Shown: positions 27,351 to 36,171 of the stretch, piece by piece
Position numbering within the stretch: the first letter of the stretch is position 1
Layout: each line of letters begins with the position of its first letter
DNA from: Xanthomonas sacchari
Lineage (GTDB): Bacteria > Pseudomonadota > Gammaproteobacteria > Xanthomonadales > Xanthomonadaceae
Length of the DNA stretch: 64,000 bases
Direction of reading: 5' to 3'
Assembly (NCBI RefSeq): GCF_040529065.1
Contig: NZ_CP132343.1
Span: 4,729,001 to 4,793,000 of the forward strand
Notes under the pieces: generated by a model
The model's database searches: none
Seen by the model: the letters and a program-made list of their open reading frames with translations, nothing else
Told to the model about the DNA's origin: nothing
Translations under genes and position numbers: made by a program

Positions 27351-28295
27351 ATGCGTATCCTGATTCTCGGCGCCGGCGCGACCGGCGGTTACTTCGGCGG
27401 ACGCCTGGCCCAGGCCGGCGTCGATGTCAGCTTCCTGGTGCGGCCGCCGCGGGCCGCACGCCTGCAGCGCGACGGCCTGCGCATCCGCAGCCCACGCGGC
27501 GACGCGGCGATCGCGGTGAGTACGCTCACCGCCGACACGCTACCCGGCGCCGCGCAGGCGCGGCCGTTCGATCTGGTGTTGCTCAGTTGCAAGGCCTACG
27601 ACCTGCAGAGCGCGCTGGAGGCGGTGGCACCGGCGGTCCACGAGGACACCAGCGTGCTGCCGATCCTCAATGGCCTGCGCCACTATCGGGCGCTGGATGC
27701 GCGCTTCGGTGCGGAGCGGGTCGTCGGCGGGCTGTGCTTCATCAGCGCGGTACTGGATGCCGACGGCGCGATCCAGCACCTGGCCAAGCCGGCCTCGCTG
27801 ACCTTCGGCGAGCGCGACGGCCGCGGCGCCGACAGCGCGCGCGTGCGCGCCTTAGCCGAGGCCTGCGCGCAGGCAGACGTGGACCATCTGGCCACGCCGC
27901 GGATCGCGCAGGAGCAATGGATCAAGTACACCTTCCTCACCGCGCTGGCCGCGGCCACCTGCCTGATGCGTGCGCCGATCGGGCGCATCGTCGCCAGCGA
28001 CGATGGGGTGACGCTGGTGCACGGCCTGTATGCCGAATGCACGGCGGTGGCCGCGGCGGCCGGCGAACCGGTGCCGGAGGCGGCGCAGGCCAGCGCGCTG
28101 CACCTGCTGACGCAGCCAGGCTCGCCGATGAAGGCGTCGATGCTGCGCGACCTGGAGGCCGGGCAGCAGGTGGAGGCGCAGCAGATCGTCGGCGACATGC
28201 TGGTCCGCGCCCGTACCGCCGGGCATGAAGCACCGCTGCTGATGGCCGCGTACTGCCACCTGCAGGCCTACCAGGCCGGTCTGCCCGCGCGCTGA
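27351..28295 (+). CDS. panE: 2-dehydropantoate 2-reductase family protein (PanE/ApbA)
   Basis: The 314-residue cytosolic enzyme starts ILILGAGATGGYFGGRLAQAG, a Rossmann GxGxxG (split here at the helix), and has the ketopantoate reductase motifs LLSCKAYDLQSAL near residue 80, catalytic Lys in EQWIKYTFLTALA near 190, and KASMLRDLEAGQQVE near 260. It reduces ketopantoate to pantoate with NADPH in vitamin B5 synthesis; some paralogues act on other 2-keto acids, and isolation from other pan genes leaves that open. Confidence 0.88.
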   Translation: MRILILGAGATGGYFGGRLAQAGVDVSFLVRPPRAARLQRDGLRIRSPRGDAAIAVSTLTADTLPGAAQARPFDLVLLSCKAYDLQSALEAVAPAVHEDTSVLPILNGLRHYRALDARFGAERVVGGLCFISAVLDADGAIQHLAKPASLTFGERDGRGADSARVRALAEACAQADVDHLATPRIAQEQWIKYTFLTALAAATCLMRAPIGRIVASDDGVTLVHGLYAECTAVAAAAGEPVPEAAQASALHLLTQPGSPMKASMLRDLEAGQQVEAQQIVGDMLVRARTAGHEAPLLMAAYCHLQAYQAGLPAR

Positions 28296-28476
28296 GGTTT
28301 GCCGCGGGACACCAGTGCTGCGCGCAACGCGCTCCTGCCCTGCGCATGCCAGCCACGGTGCTCCGGGCAACGTCGTACCCGCGCCGTCCCGAGGGCGGCG
28401 CTGCGTCTTCGCGCGCCGCTGACGCGCCTGGCGCCTATGCTCGCCCACCACACAGGGGCGAGCGACGGGCACGCGC

Positions 28477-28980
28477 ATGGAAAAACTGTTCCGCGGCGGG
28501 CATTTCCTCATCATCCTGCTGTTCCTGCTGTGCGCGGCCGGACTGATCTGCATGGCCGTGCTCGAGCTATGGCACGGCCTGACGCCGGGCGGCGAGCTGG
28601 TGGTGCGCGACCGCTTCAACGTGGTGCTGGAAGCGATCGGCCTGCTCACCGTGGCGCTGGTGACCCTGGAACTGGGCCAGACCATCTACGAGGAAGAAGT
28701 ACAGCGCGACGTCAAGGTCAGTGGACCGACCCGGGTGCGTCGCTACCTGTCGCGGTTCTTCGTGGTCATCGTCATCGCCCTGGCGATCGAGACCCTGGTG
28801 TCGATCTTCGAACTGATGCACGACGATCCGTCCAAGCTGCCCTACGCGTCTGCCGTGGGCCTGTGCGCGGCGCTGCTGCTGGTCGCCTGGGGCGTGTTCG
28901 TCAAGCTCAACCGCAGCGCCGAGGAACTGGAGCCGGAAGCGATGGCGGAAGCGAAGCGGGAGGACGCGCAAGTCGATTGA
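28477..28980 (+). CDS. Uncharacterised small membrane protein
   Basis: The 167-residue product has four hydrophobic helices (about residues 9-30, 47-66, 85-108 and 122-142) with an acidic, Glu/Ala/Lys-rich cytosolic tail. I recognise no family with confidence. The gene is flanked by non-coding DNA of 181 bases upstream and repeat-rich DNA downstream and appears monocistronic. Confidence 0.72.
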   Translation: MEKLFRGGHFLIILLFLLCAAGLICMAVLELWHGLTPGGELVVRDRFNVVLEAIGLLTVALVTLELGQTIYEEEVQRDVKVSGPTRVRRYLSRFFVVIVIALAIETLVSIFELMHDDPSKLPYASAVGLCAALLLVAWGVFVKLNRSAEELEPEAMAEAKREDAQVD

Positions 28981-29022
28981 GGCGGGTGGTTGCCACCCGG
29001 CATGCCGACTCACGTTACCCAC

Positions 29023-29045
29023 GTAGGAGCGGCTTCAGCCGCGAC
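29023..29045 (+). repeat. REP-like element (GTAGGAGCGGCTTCAGCCGCGAC)
   Basis: This short palindrome-cored repeat recurs at 29212-29234, 33468-33490, 33514-33536, 53611-53633, 53654-53676 and inside the composite repeats near 10311 and 10521, in both orientations. It lies in the 335-base gap 28981-29315, which contains no gene. Confidence 0.8.
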
Positions 29046-29080
29046 GGATCAAGCCCAGCGCCGACTGACACCGTCAGGCG

Positions 29081-29103
29081 TCGGGACTGAAGTCCCTCCC
29101 ACA
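29081..29103. repeat. Second REP-like family (TCGGGACTGAAGTCCCTCCC)
   Basis: A related palindrome with core GGGACTGAAGTCCC. The same element in the opposite orientation is at 53553-53577, and a decayed copy is at about 37298-37314. Confidence 0.7.
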
Positions 29104-29190
29104 AGAAAATGCCAGCCCACTCCGTCCAGGATCTCCAGCGGCGCATCGGCCAGCAGAGTCGCGCAAAGGGTCGGTATGACCGCCGGGCCA

Positions 29191-29234
29191 TCAGCCGCGA
29201 CCGGTTGGCCGGTCGCGGCTGAAGCCGCTCCTAC
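29191..29234. repeat. Inverted REP pair forming a 14-bp hairpin
   Basis: TCAGCCGCGACCGG, loop TTGG, then CCGGTCGCGGCTGA pair perfectly; the right arm continues into a full REP-like copy ending CCGCTCCTAC. It lies 3' to the TatD gene and could also act as its transcript end. Confidence 0.75.
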
Positions 29235-29315
29235 AAAAGACGTGTAAAGCCAAGCGCGCTTTTACGAATCCCCAATCACGAATCCGCAAACACGAAACCG
29301 GTCGCGTCGACGTCC

Positions 29316-30113
29316 TCAGGCCGGCATCGGCAAGCGGAAAAACGTCCGCGCGGCAGCGGTGCTGGCGGCGGCGACCGTCGCCACGTCTTCGCCACGGTCG
29401 CGTGCCAGTTCCTCGACGATATGCGCCAGGAACGCCGGCTCGTTGCGGCGGTCCTTCGGCGTCGGCTTGAGCGTGCGCGGCAGCAGGTACGGTGCATCGG
29501 TCTCGATCATCAGCCGCTCGGCGGGGATGTGCTTCACCAGCTCGCGCAGGTGCGCGCCGCGGCGCTCGTCGCACAGCCAGCCGGTGATGCCGATGTACCA
29601 GTCGCGGTCCAGGTAGTCGAACAGTTCCTCGCGGCTGCCGGTGAAGCAATGCACCACTGCCGGGCCGAGCTTGCCGTCGAACTGGCGCATCAGCGCCATG
29701 AAGTCGGCATGGGCGTCGCGTTGGTGCAGGAACAGCGGCTTGCCGGTATCCACCGCCAGTTGCAGTTGCCGCTCGAACGCACGGTGCTGCGCCGGCCGCG
29801 GCGAGAAGTCGCGGAAGTAGTCCAGGCCGCATTCGCCCACCGCCACCACTTCGGCATGCGCATGCAGCGCGCGCAGTTCGGCGTCGCATTCGGCGGTGTA
29901 TTCCACCGCGTGGTGCGGATGCACGCCGGCGGTGGCGTACAGCACGCCCGGATGCTGCTGCGCCAATTGCAGCGCCAGCGGCGAGTGCTCGCGGCTGGCG
30001 CCGGTGACCACCAGTTGCGCGACGCCGGCGGCGCGGGCGCGCTGCAGCACCGCGTCGCGGTCGCGGTCGAAGGACTCGTGGGTGAGGTTGGCGCCGATGT
30101 CGATCAGGGTCAT
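29316..30113 (-). CDS. tatD: TatD-family metal-dependent hydrolase
   Basis: The 265-residue TIM-barrel protein begins LIDIGANLTHESF, with a Gly-Ala-Asn variant of the usual metal-binding H-x-H. It has the TatD motifs GVHPHHA near residue 63, VGECGLDYFRD near 92 with the bridging Glu, PLFLHQRDAH near 125, HCFTG near 155 and ETDAPYLLPR near 203 with the metal-binding Asp. TatD is a 3'-to-5' exonuclease acting in DNA or RNA turnover. It is divergent from hrpB. Confidence 0.93.
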   Translation of the reverse strand: MTLIDIGANLTHESFDRDRDAVLQRARAAGVAQLVVTGASREHSPLALQLAQQHPGVLYATAGVHPHHAVEYTAECDAELRALHAHAEVVAVGECGLDYFRDFSPRPAQHRAFERQLQLAVDTGKPLFLHQRDAHADFMALMRQFDGKLGPAVVHCFTGSREELFDYLDRDWYIGITGWLCDERRGAHLRELVKHIPAERLMIETDAPYLLPRTLKPTPKDRRNEPAFLAHIVEELARDRGEDVATVAAASTAAARTFFRLPMPA

Positions 30114-30210
30114 GCGCTTGCGCGGGAATCAGCCGGGACAGCAGCCAATTGTACGGGCCACGCGCCTGTCGCCGCTCCACGGCGGCGCGGCGGCCACGTA
30201 TCCTTTGCCG

Positions 30211-32835
30211 ATGACGTCCGCCGTGTTTCCGATCGATCCGCTGCTGCCGCAACTCCGCGACAGCCTCGCTGCCCACCCGCGCCTGGTGCTGGAAGCCCCA
30301 CCCGGCGCCGGCAAGACCACCCAGGTGCCGCCGGCGCTGCTCGACGCGCCGTGGCTGCACGGCCGGCGCATCGTCATGCTGGAACCGCGCCGGGTCGCCG
30401 CGCGCAGTGCCGCCACCTTCATGGCCCGGCAGCGTGGCGAGGCGCCGGGCGAGACGGTGGGCTATCGCATCCGATTCGAGAACAAGGTGTCCGCACGCAC
30501 CCGCATCGAGGTGGTCACAGAGGGCATCCTGACCCGCATGCTGCAGGACGACCCGATGCTTGAGAACGTCGGCGCGTTGCTGTTCGACGAGTTCCACGAG
30601 CGCCACCTGGCCGCGGACCTGGGCCTGGCGCTGGCCCTGGACGTGCAGGCGCAGGTGCGCGAGGACCTGCGCATCGTGGTGATGTCGGCCACCCTGGACG
30701 GCGAGCGCCTGGCGCAGTTCCTCGACGCCCCGCGGCTTTCCAGCGCCGGGCGCAGCTTCCCGGTGGAGATCGCGCATTTCCCGGCGCGGCGCGAGGAGTC
30801 GCTGGAAGCGCAGGCCCGGCGCGCGGTCGAGCACGCGCTGCAACAGCATCCGGGCGACGTGCTGGTGTTCCTGCCCGGGCAGCGCGAGATCGGGCGGGTG
30901 CAGGCGGCGCTGGAGGCGGCGGAGGTTGGGGGTGGTGCGGTGGTGGGTGTTGCTCCAGCAGGTGCCGCGTCGGGCTCTACCCCAGCCGGCACCGCCTTTG
31001 GCGTACCCTCATCCGGCGCTGCGCGCCACCTTCTCCCGCAGGGAGAAGGGAGCGAGGTGGAGGTCTTGCCGCTGCATGGCGAGTTGCCGGTGGAGCAGCA
31101 GACCAAGGTGTTGCAGCCCGATCCGCAGGGGCGGCGGCGCGTGGTGCTGGCGACCAACGTCGCCGAGTCTTCGGTGACCCTGCCCGGCGTGCGCGTGGTG
31201 ATCGACGCCGGGCTGGCGCGCGAGCCGCACTACGATCCCAACAGCGGCTTCTCGCGGCTGGACGTCACCACCATCGCCCAGGCCTCGGCCGACCAGCGCG
31301 CCGGCCGCGCCGGCCGCGTCACCAGCGGCTGGGCTTACCGGCTGTGGCCGCAGTCGCAGCGCCTGGAAGCGCAACGCCGCGCCGAGATCCTGCAGGTGGA
31401 ACTGGCCGGGCTGGCGCTGGAACTGGCCGCCTGGGGAAGCGATGGGCTGCGCTTCGTCGATCCGCCGCCGCCCGGCGCGCTGGCCGCCGCCCGCGAGCTG
31501 CTGCAGCGGCTGGGCGCGCTCGGTGCCAACGGGACCATCACCGCCAGCGGCCGGCGCATGCTCGCGCTGGGCACGCATCCGCGGCTGGCGGCGATGCTGT
31601 TGGCCGCCGGCGATGCGCGCGCGCAGGCGCTGGCCTGCGACCTCGCCGCGTTGATCGAAGCGCGCGACCCGCTGCGCCAGGGCGGCGATGCGCTGGCCGC
31701 ACGCTGGCGCGCCCTGGCCGCGTTCCGCCGCGGCCGCGTGCCGCACGACGCCAACCGTGGCGCGCTGGCCGCGATCGACGCGGCGGCCAAGCAGTGGCGG
31801 CGGCGCCTGCGCAGCGATGCCGCCGCGCCGGACAGCGTGGAGGCGCACGAACTCGGCGATCTGCTGGCGCACGCCTTTCCCGACCGCATCGGCACCCGCC
31901 ATCCCAACGATCCGCTGCGCTACCTGCTGGCCAACGGCCGCAGCGCGCGCCTGTTCGACAACAGCGACCTGCGCGGCGAGCCCTGGCTGGTCGTCACCGA
32001 GTTGCGCCACGAGGCCAAGGACGCGCTGCTGCTGCGCGCCGCGCCGGTGGACGAGCGCTACCTGCGCGCGCAGTTCCCACAGCGCTTCGCGCAGGAGGAC
32101 GTGGTGCGCTGGGATGCCGAGCGGCGCGCACTGAGCGCGCTGCGCGAGACCCGCTTCGACCGCATCGTGCTCGACAGTCGCCCCGCCGGTCGCGTCGCGC
32201 CGGCACAGGCGGCCGCGGCGCTGACCGAGGCAGTGCGCGAGCTGGGACTGCAGGCGCTGCCCTGGGGCGAGGGCCTGACGCAGTGGCGCGCGCGGGTGGC
32301 CGGGCTGCGCCAGTGGATGCCGGAACTGGACCTGCCGGACCTGGGCGATGCCGCGCTGCTGGACAGCCTCGACGACTGGCTGCGCCCGGCCTTCGCCGGC
32401 AAGACCCGGCTCGATGCGCTCGGCGAGGACGAACTGGGCGAGGCACTGAAGGCGCGACTGCCCTGGGACCGCCGCCAGGCCATCGACCGCCATGCCCCGG
32501 TGCGCATCGCGGTGCCCTCGGGCATGGAACGGCGCATCGACTACAGCCTGGACCACGCCGGGCAGCCGCAGCCGCCGGTGCTGGCGGTCAAGCTGCAGGA
32601 GCTGTTCGGCATGGCCGACACCCCGCGCATCGCCGACGGCCGCGTGCCGCTGCTGCTGCACCTGCTCTCGCCCGGCGGGCGGCCGCTGCAGGTCACCCAG
32701 GACCTGCGCAATTTCTGGTCTAGCACCTATCCGGAAGTGAAGAAGGAAATGAAGGGTCGCTACCCGCGCCACCCGTGGCCGGACGACCCGTGGACCGCCA
32801 CCGCCAGCCACCGCGCCAAGCCGCGCGGCACCTAG
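30211..32835 (+). CDS. hrpB: ATP-dependent helicase HrpB
   Basis: The 874-residue DExH-box protein starts at ATG 30211. It shows Walker A PPGAGKTT near residue 31, DEFHERH near 128, SATLDG near 155, QRAGRAGRV near 366 and the HrpB-specific C-terminal domain ending HPWPDDPW. E. coli HrpB is about 809 residues; part of the excess is a low-complexity stretch at residues 239-281 that includes an intergenic-type repeat read in frame. HrpB is a conserved RNA or DNA helicase of poorly defined function. The reading frame is intact. Confidence 0.95.
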   Translation: MTSAVFPIDPLLPQLRDSLAAHPRLVLEAPPGAGKTTQVPPALLDAPWLHGRRIVMLEPRRVAARSAATFMARQRGEAPGETVGYRIRFENKVSARTRIEVVTEGILTRMLQDDPMLENVGALLFDEFHERHLAADLGLALALDVQAQVREDLRIVVMSATLDGERLAQFLDAPRLSSAGRSFPVEIAHFPARREESLEAQARRAVEHALQQHPGDVLVFLPGQREIGRVQAALEAAEVGGGAVVGVAPAGAASGSTPAGTAFGVPSSGAARHLLPQGEGSEVEVLPLHGELPVEQQTKVLQPDPQGRRRVVLATNVAESSVTLPGVRVVIDAGLAREPHYDPNSGFSRLDVTTIAQASADQRAGRAGRVTSGWAYRLWPQSQRLEAQRRAEILQVELAGLALELAAWGSDGLRFVDPPPPGALAAARELLQRLGALGANGTITASGRRMLALGTHPRLAAMLLAAGDARAQALACDLAALIEARDPLRQGGDALAARWRALAAFRRGRVPHDANRGALAAIDAAAKQWRRRLRSDAAAPDSVEAHELGDLLAHAFPDRIGTRHPNDPLRYLLANGRSARLFDNSDLRGEPWLVVTELRHEAKDALLLRAAPVDERYLRAQFPQRFAQEDVVRWDAERRALSALRETRFDRIVLDSRPAGRVAPAQAAAALTEAVRELGLQALPWGEGLTQWRARVAGLRQWMPELDLPDLGDAALLDSLDDWLRPAFAGKTRLDALGEDELGEALKARLPWDRRQAIDRHAPVRIAVPSGMERRIDYSLDHAGQPQPPVLAVKLQELFGMADTPRIADGRVPLLLHLLSPGGRPLQVTQDLRNFWSSTYPEVKKEMKGRYPRHPWPDDPWTATASHRAKPRGT
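31005..31051. repeat. hrpB: Intergenic-type repeat inside the hrpB coding frame
   Basis: CCCTCATCCGGCGCTGCGCG followed by CCACCTTCTCCCGCAGGGAG has the form of the intergenic palindromic repeats of this clade (CCTTCTCCC/GGGAGAAGG arms). It is translated without disrupting the frame, between helicase motifs III and V. Confidence 0.65.
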
Positions 32836-32950
32836 TGGGTCAGGCGCACCGCATTCAGCGGGCAGACGAATCCACGGCGCTGCGCTAACGCCCCGTATAC
32901 GGTACGAGGGCGACACTGCAGCCCTTCATTCCTGCCAGTAGGGGACGCCC

Positions 32951-33361
32951 ATGAGCAAGCTGACCATCATCACCGATCGCGCCCTGGATCTCGCCAGTCA
33001 CGCCGGCGACAGCCTCAAGCACTTCGGCCCGCAGGCGAACAAGTGGCTGCAGTCGGGCAAGGCGGTGGGTGCGCTCAAGGCGGGCGCTGCGCTGGGTGCG
33101 GTGAAGACCGGCACCAAGGTCGCGCGCACCGCGGTGCGTCGCAATCCGGCCGTGGCCATCGCCGCCGCCGCGGTGGGCGTGGGCCTGCTGGGTTACGCCA
33201 TCTACCGCAAGCGCCAGCGCGACAAGGGTGCGCCGATCGAAGGCAATGCCCAGCGCATCGAAGCGGCCAACAAGCGCGGCAATGTCGGTGCGCGCCGCAG
33301 CGCCGCCAGCACCCGTGGCACGCGCCGCGCCGCGGCCGCGCAGGACGCCACTGAAGAGTGA
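32951..33361 (+). CDS. Uncharacterised small membrane-associated protein
   Basis: The 136-residue product has one hydrophobic segment (NPAVAIAAAAVGVGLLGYAIY, residues about 65-86) flanked by Lys/Arg-rich stretches, and an Ala/Arg/Thr-rich C-terminal third. It resembles small single-pass proteins annotated as hypothetical in this family. ATG 32951 is supported by AGGGGACG upstream. A strong terminator follows, so it forms its own transcription unit. Confidence 0.72.
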   Translation: MSKLTIITDRALDLASHAGDSLKHFGPQANKWLQSGKAVGALKAGAALGAVKTGTKVARTAVRRNPAVAIAAAAVGVGLLGYAIYRKRQRDKGAPIEGNAQRIEAANKRGNVGARRSAASTRGTRRAAAAQDATEE

Positions 33362-33401
33362 GTTGCGCGAGCGGCCTGACGGTCGCCGCAGCGTCGCACG
33401 C

Positions 33402-33433
33402 AGCGATCGGGAGAGATCCCGGTCGCTTTTTTT
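33402..33433 (+). terminator. Intrinsic terminator
   Basis: AGCGATCGGGA and TCCCGGTCGCT pair as an 11-bp stem with one G-T pair and a GAGA loop, followed by seven Ts. It ends the small-protein gene at 32951 and is the clearest classical terminator in the window. Confidence 0.92.
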
Positions 33434-33467
33434 ATGGATTCGCTGCGACCTTGCTCTTCTTTCTAAC

Positions 33468-33536
33468 GTAGGAGCGGCTTCAGCCGCGACCGGAAAACAT
33501 CGGTAACGCCTCGGTCGCGGCTGAAGCCGCTCCTAC
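33468..33536. repeat. Inverted pair of REP-like elements
   Basis: Two copies of GTAGGAGCGGCTTCAGCCGCGAC face each other across about 23 bases, so the whole unit can fold into a long hairpin of some 23-26 bp. It lies between the terminator and the 3' end of the RluE gene, like a REP/BIME unit. Confidence 0.85.
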
Positions 33537-33558
33537 GCGTCACACGGCACCGCACGCG

Positions 33559-34095
33559 TTACAGCGCGCGCCACGCGCCCGGTGCCAGTCCGCCCAGGCG
33601 GTGCGCGCCCATCGCCGCACGCACCAGGCGCAGCGTCGGCAGGCCGACCGCTGCAGTCATCCGCCGCACCTGGCGGTTGCGGCCTTCGCGCAACACCACT
33701 TGTAACCAGGCATCGGGCACGCTCTTGCGGAAGCGCACCGGCGGATCGCGCGGCCATAGCGATGGCGCCGCCTCCAGCAACGTCACCTCCGCCCGCGCGG
33801 TCGGCCCATCGTTCAACAGCACGCCCTCGCGCAGGCGCTGCAGTTGTTCCGGTTGCGGCGTGCCCTCCACCTGCACCCAGTAGGTCTTGGGCTGCTTGTG
33901 CCGCGGATCGGTAAGACGGTGCGCCAATGCGCCATCGTCGGTCAGCAACAGCAGGCCCTCGCTGTCGTAGTCCAGGCGTCCGGCCGCGTAAACGTCAGCG
34001 GGCAGGCCGAACTCGGCCAGGGTGCGCCGCGGCGGCGTGCTGCGGTCGGTGAACTGGCACAGCACGTTGAAGGGCTTGTTGAAGGCGATCAGCAT
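33559..34095 (-). CDS. rluE: 23S rRNA pseudouridine synthase RluE
   Basis: A 178-residue RsuA-family synthase without an S4 domain, as in RluE. It has the catalytic motif GRLDYDSEGLLLLTDDG with the active-site Asp near residue 42, KTYWVQVEGTP near 69 and the C-terminal EGRNRQVRRM. RluE modifies U2457 of 23S rRNA in E. coli. The length and domain layout agree, and the closely related RsuA and RluB/F carry extra domains not seen here. Confidence 0.92.
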   Translation of the reverse strand: MLIAFNKPFNVLCQFTDRSTPPRRTLAEFGLPADVYAAGRLDYDSEGLLLLTDDGALAHRLTDPRHKQPKTYWVQVEGTPQPEQLQRLREGVLLNDGPTARAEVTLLEAAPSLWPRDPPVRFRKSVPDAWLQVVLREGRNRQVRRMTAAVGLPTLRLVRAAMGAHRLGGLAPGAWRAL

Positions 34096-34180
34096 CGGCG
34101 GGAACGGCGGCGGGCCTGCGCCGCACGGCGCGGCGCAGGCATTGTCCCATGCGTCCGCGCCGCGTCGCCCGTGCGCCGGC

Positions 34181-35038
34181 TCAGCGCTTGACGAACTTCA
34201 GGGTCATCCGGTCGCTCTCGCCGATCGCCTGGTACTTGGCGTCGTCGGCGGCTTCGTGCTGGTTGCTCGGCGGCAGCGTCCACACACCGCCCGGATAATC
34301 CTTGGTGTCGCGCGGATTGGCGTTGACCTCGCTCTTGCCGGCGAGCTTGAAGCCGGCCGCCTCGGCCATGGCGATCACCTGCGCCTGGCCGACATAGCCG
34401 CTCTTGTCGTCGGCCGGCACGTCGGCCTTGGCGCGGTGCTCGACCACGCCGAGCACGCCGCCGGGCTTGAGCACGTTGTAGAAGCCCTTGAACATGCCCT
34501 CGGCCTGGCCGGCCATACGCCAGTTGTGCACATTGCGGAAGGTCAGCACCAGGTCCGCCGAGCCGGGCGGGCCGAACACCGGGGCGTTCGGCGCATACGC
34601 GACGATGCGCGCGTGGTCGTACTGCGCCGGTGCCGCGGCGAACTTCTGCTCCAGGCCGGCGCGCGCCTTCTGCTGGTAATCGCGGCCGCGGCCTTCCGGC
34701 ACGGCCGCCGGATCGACCACCGCGGCGATGTACTGCCCGCGCTCGCGCAGGTAAGGCGCCAGGATCTCGGAATACCAGCCGCTACCCGGGGTGACCTCGA
34801 TCACCGTCTGGGTCGGCTTGATGCCGAAGAACGCCAGGGTCTGGCCGGGATGACGGTAGGCGTCGCGGGCGACGTTGGCGCGGTCGCGCCAGCTGCCGTC
34901 GATCGCCGTCTGCAACGCCGCGTCCGGCGCTGGCAGCGTCGCGGTATCGGCGGGCTTGATCGCCTGCGCCGCTGGAGCGAGCAAGGCAGTGGCGACGGCC
35001 AGGGTGCAGGCGCAGGCGAGCGAGGTTCGAAGCGTCAT
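34181..35038 (-). CDS. Exported class I SAM-dependent methyltransferase-like protein
   Basis: From ATG 35038 (ATG 35047 is an alternative) the 285-residue product has a signal peptide ending APAAQA before IKPAD. Residues about 75-230 are a methyltransferase fold with the SAM motif VIEVTPGSGWYSEIL and RNVHNW...NVLKPGGVLGVVEHR. Proteins of this periplasmic group are conserved in proteobacteria, but SAM is not expected outside the cytosol, so the activity is unclear. It is divergent from the aldo/keto reductase. Confidence 0.85.
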   Translation of the reverse strand: MTLRTSLACACTLAVATALLAPAAQAIKPADTATLPAPDAALQTAIDGSWRDRANVARDAYRHPGQTLAFFGIKPTQTVIEVTPGSGWYSEILAPYLRERGQYIAAVVDPAAVPEGRGRDYQQKARAGLEQKFAAAPAQYDHARIVAYAPNAPVFGPPGSADLVLTFRNVHNWRMAGQAEGMFKGFYNVLKPGGVLGVVEHRAKADVPADDKSGYVGQAQVIAMAEAAGFKLAGKSEVNANPRDTKDYPGGVWTLPPSNQHEAADDAKYQAIGESDRMTLKFVKR

Positions 35039-35211
35039 GGCAGGCATCCGCAAGAGAGGTGGCGCGAGCCTAGCACGCGGCTCGATACCGACGAATGTTG
35101 CGCTTCCGTTAGCGCGAATCACGTCTACAGAACGATGTTTTCGCGAGCATTTGACGACCGCCCAACCCCTGGCGACTATCCTGTCGCCTCCCCCACAGTG
35201 GAACGTTTTCC

Positions 35212-36171
35212 ATGCTGCACACGCGCGAACTCGGCCGCTCCGGCCTGCATGCGGCACCGCTGGCGTTCGGCGGCAACGTGTTCGGCTGGAGCGCCGACGC
35301 CAAGACCTCCTTCGCCCTGCTCGATGCCTTCGTCGAGGCCGGCTGCAATCTCATCGACACCGCCGACATCTACTCGGCCTGGGTGCCCGGCAACCACGGC
35401 GGCGAATCGGAAACTCTGATCGGGCAGTGGCTCAAGCGCAGCGGCAAGCGCGACAAGGTGCTGATCGCGACCAAGGTCGGCAAATGGGCCGAACGCCCGG
35501 GCCTGTCGGCCGACAACATCGCCGCCGCCGCGGAGGACTCGCTGCAGCGCCTGCAGACCGACGTCATCGATCTGTACCAGGCGCACGAGGACGACGATTC
35601 GGTACCGCTGGAAGCGACGCTGGCAGCGTTCGGGCGCTTGATCGAGCAGGGCAAGGTCCGCGCGATCGGCGCCTCCAACTACGGCGCCGCGCGCCTGCGC
35701 GAGGCGTTGAACGTCTCGGCGCAGTATGGCCTGCCCCGTTACGAGACGCTGCAGCCGGAATACAACCTCTATGACCGCGCCGGTTACGAGGCCGAGCTGG
35801 AACCGCTGGTGCGCGAACAGGGCCTGGGCGTGCTGTGCTACTACGCGCTGGCCAGCGGCTTCCTCAGCGGCAAGTACCGCCGCGCCGAAGACGCCGGCAA
35901 GAGCCAGGCGCGCGGCGCCAGCGTGGTCGCGCGCTATCTCAATGCGCGCGGCCTGCGCATCCTCGCCGCACTCGACGACATTGCCGGCAAGCATGCCGCC
36001 ACGCCCACGCAGGTGGCGCTGGCCTGGTTGATGGCGCGGCCCGGCATCGTCGCGCCGATCGCCAGCGCGACCAGCCTGGAACAACTGCAGGACCTGCTCG
36101 CCGCCGTGCGCCTGCAACTGTCGGCCGAAGACATCGCGCAACTGAATACCGCAAGTGAGGAAACCGCATGA
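35212..36171 (+). CDS. Aldo/keto reductase
   Basis: A 319-residue NADPH-dependent TIM-barrel oxidoreductase. It contains FDTAD-type IDTADIYSAW near residue 47 with the catalytic Asp/Tyr, LIATKVGKW with the catalytic Lys near 84, YQAHEDDD with the active-site His, and the NADPH-binding SATSLEQL near the C-terminus. The family reduces aldehydes and ketones. It overlaps curA by four bases (ATGA), so the two reductases are made together, possibly for detoxifying reactive carbonyls. Confidence 0.92.
   Translation: MLHTRELGRSGLHAAPLAFGGNVFGWSADAKTSFALLDAFVEAGCNLIDTADIYSAWVPGNHGGESETLIGQWLKRSGKRDKVLIATKVGKWAERPGLSADNIAAAAEDSLQRLQTDVIDLYQAHEDDDSVPLEATLAAFGRLIEQGKVRAIGASNYGAARLREALNVSAQYGLPRYETLQPEYNLYDRAGYEAELEPLVREQGLGVLCYYALASGFLSGKYRRAEDAGKSQARGASVVARYLNARGLRILAALDDIAGKHAATPTQVALAWLMARPGIVAPIASATSLEQLQDLLAAVRLQLSAEDIAQLNTASEETA

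Noticed and set aside
31005-31051. Sequencing or assembly error inside hrpB
   Set aside because: The segment is a multiple of three in effect, keeps the frame open through the rest of HrpB and matches the style of intergenic repeats, so it is more likely real.
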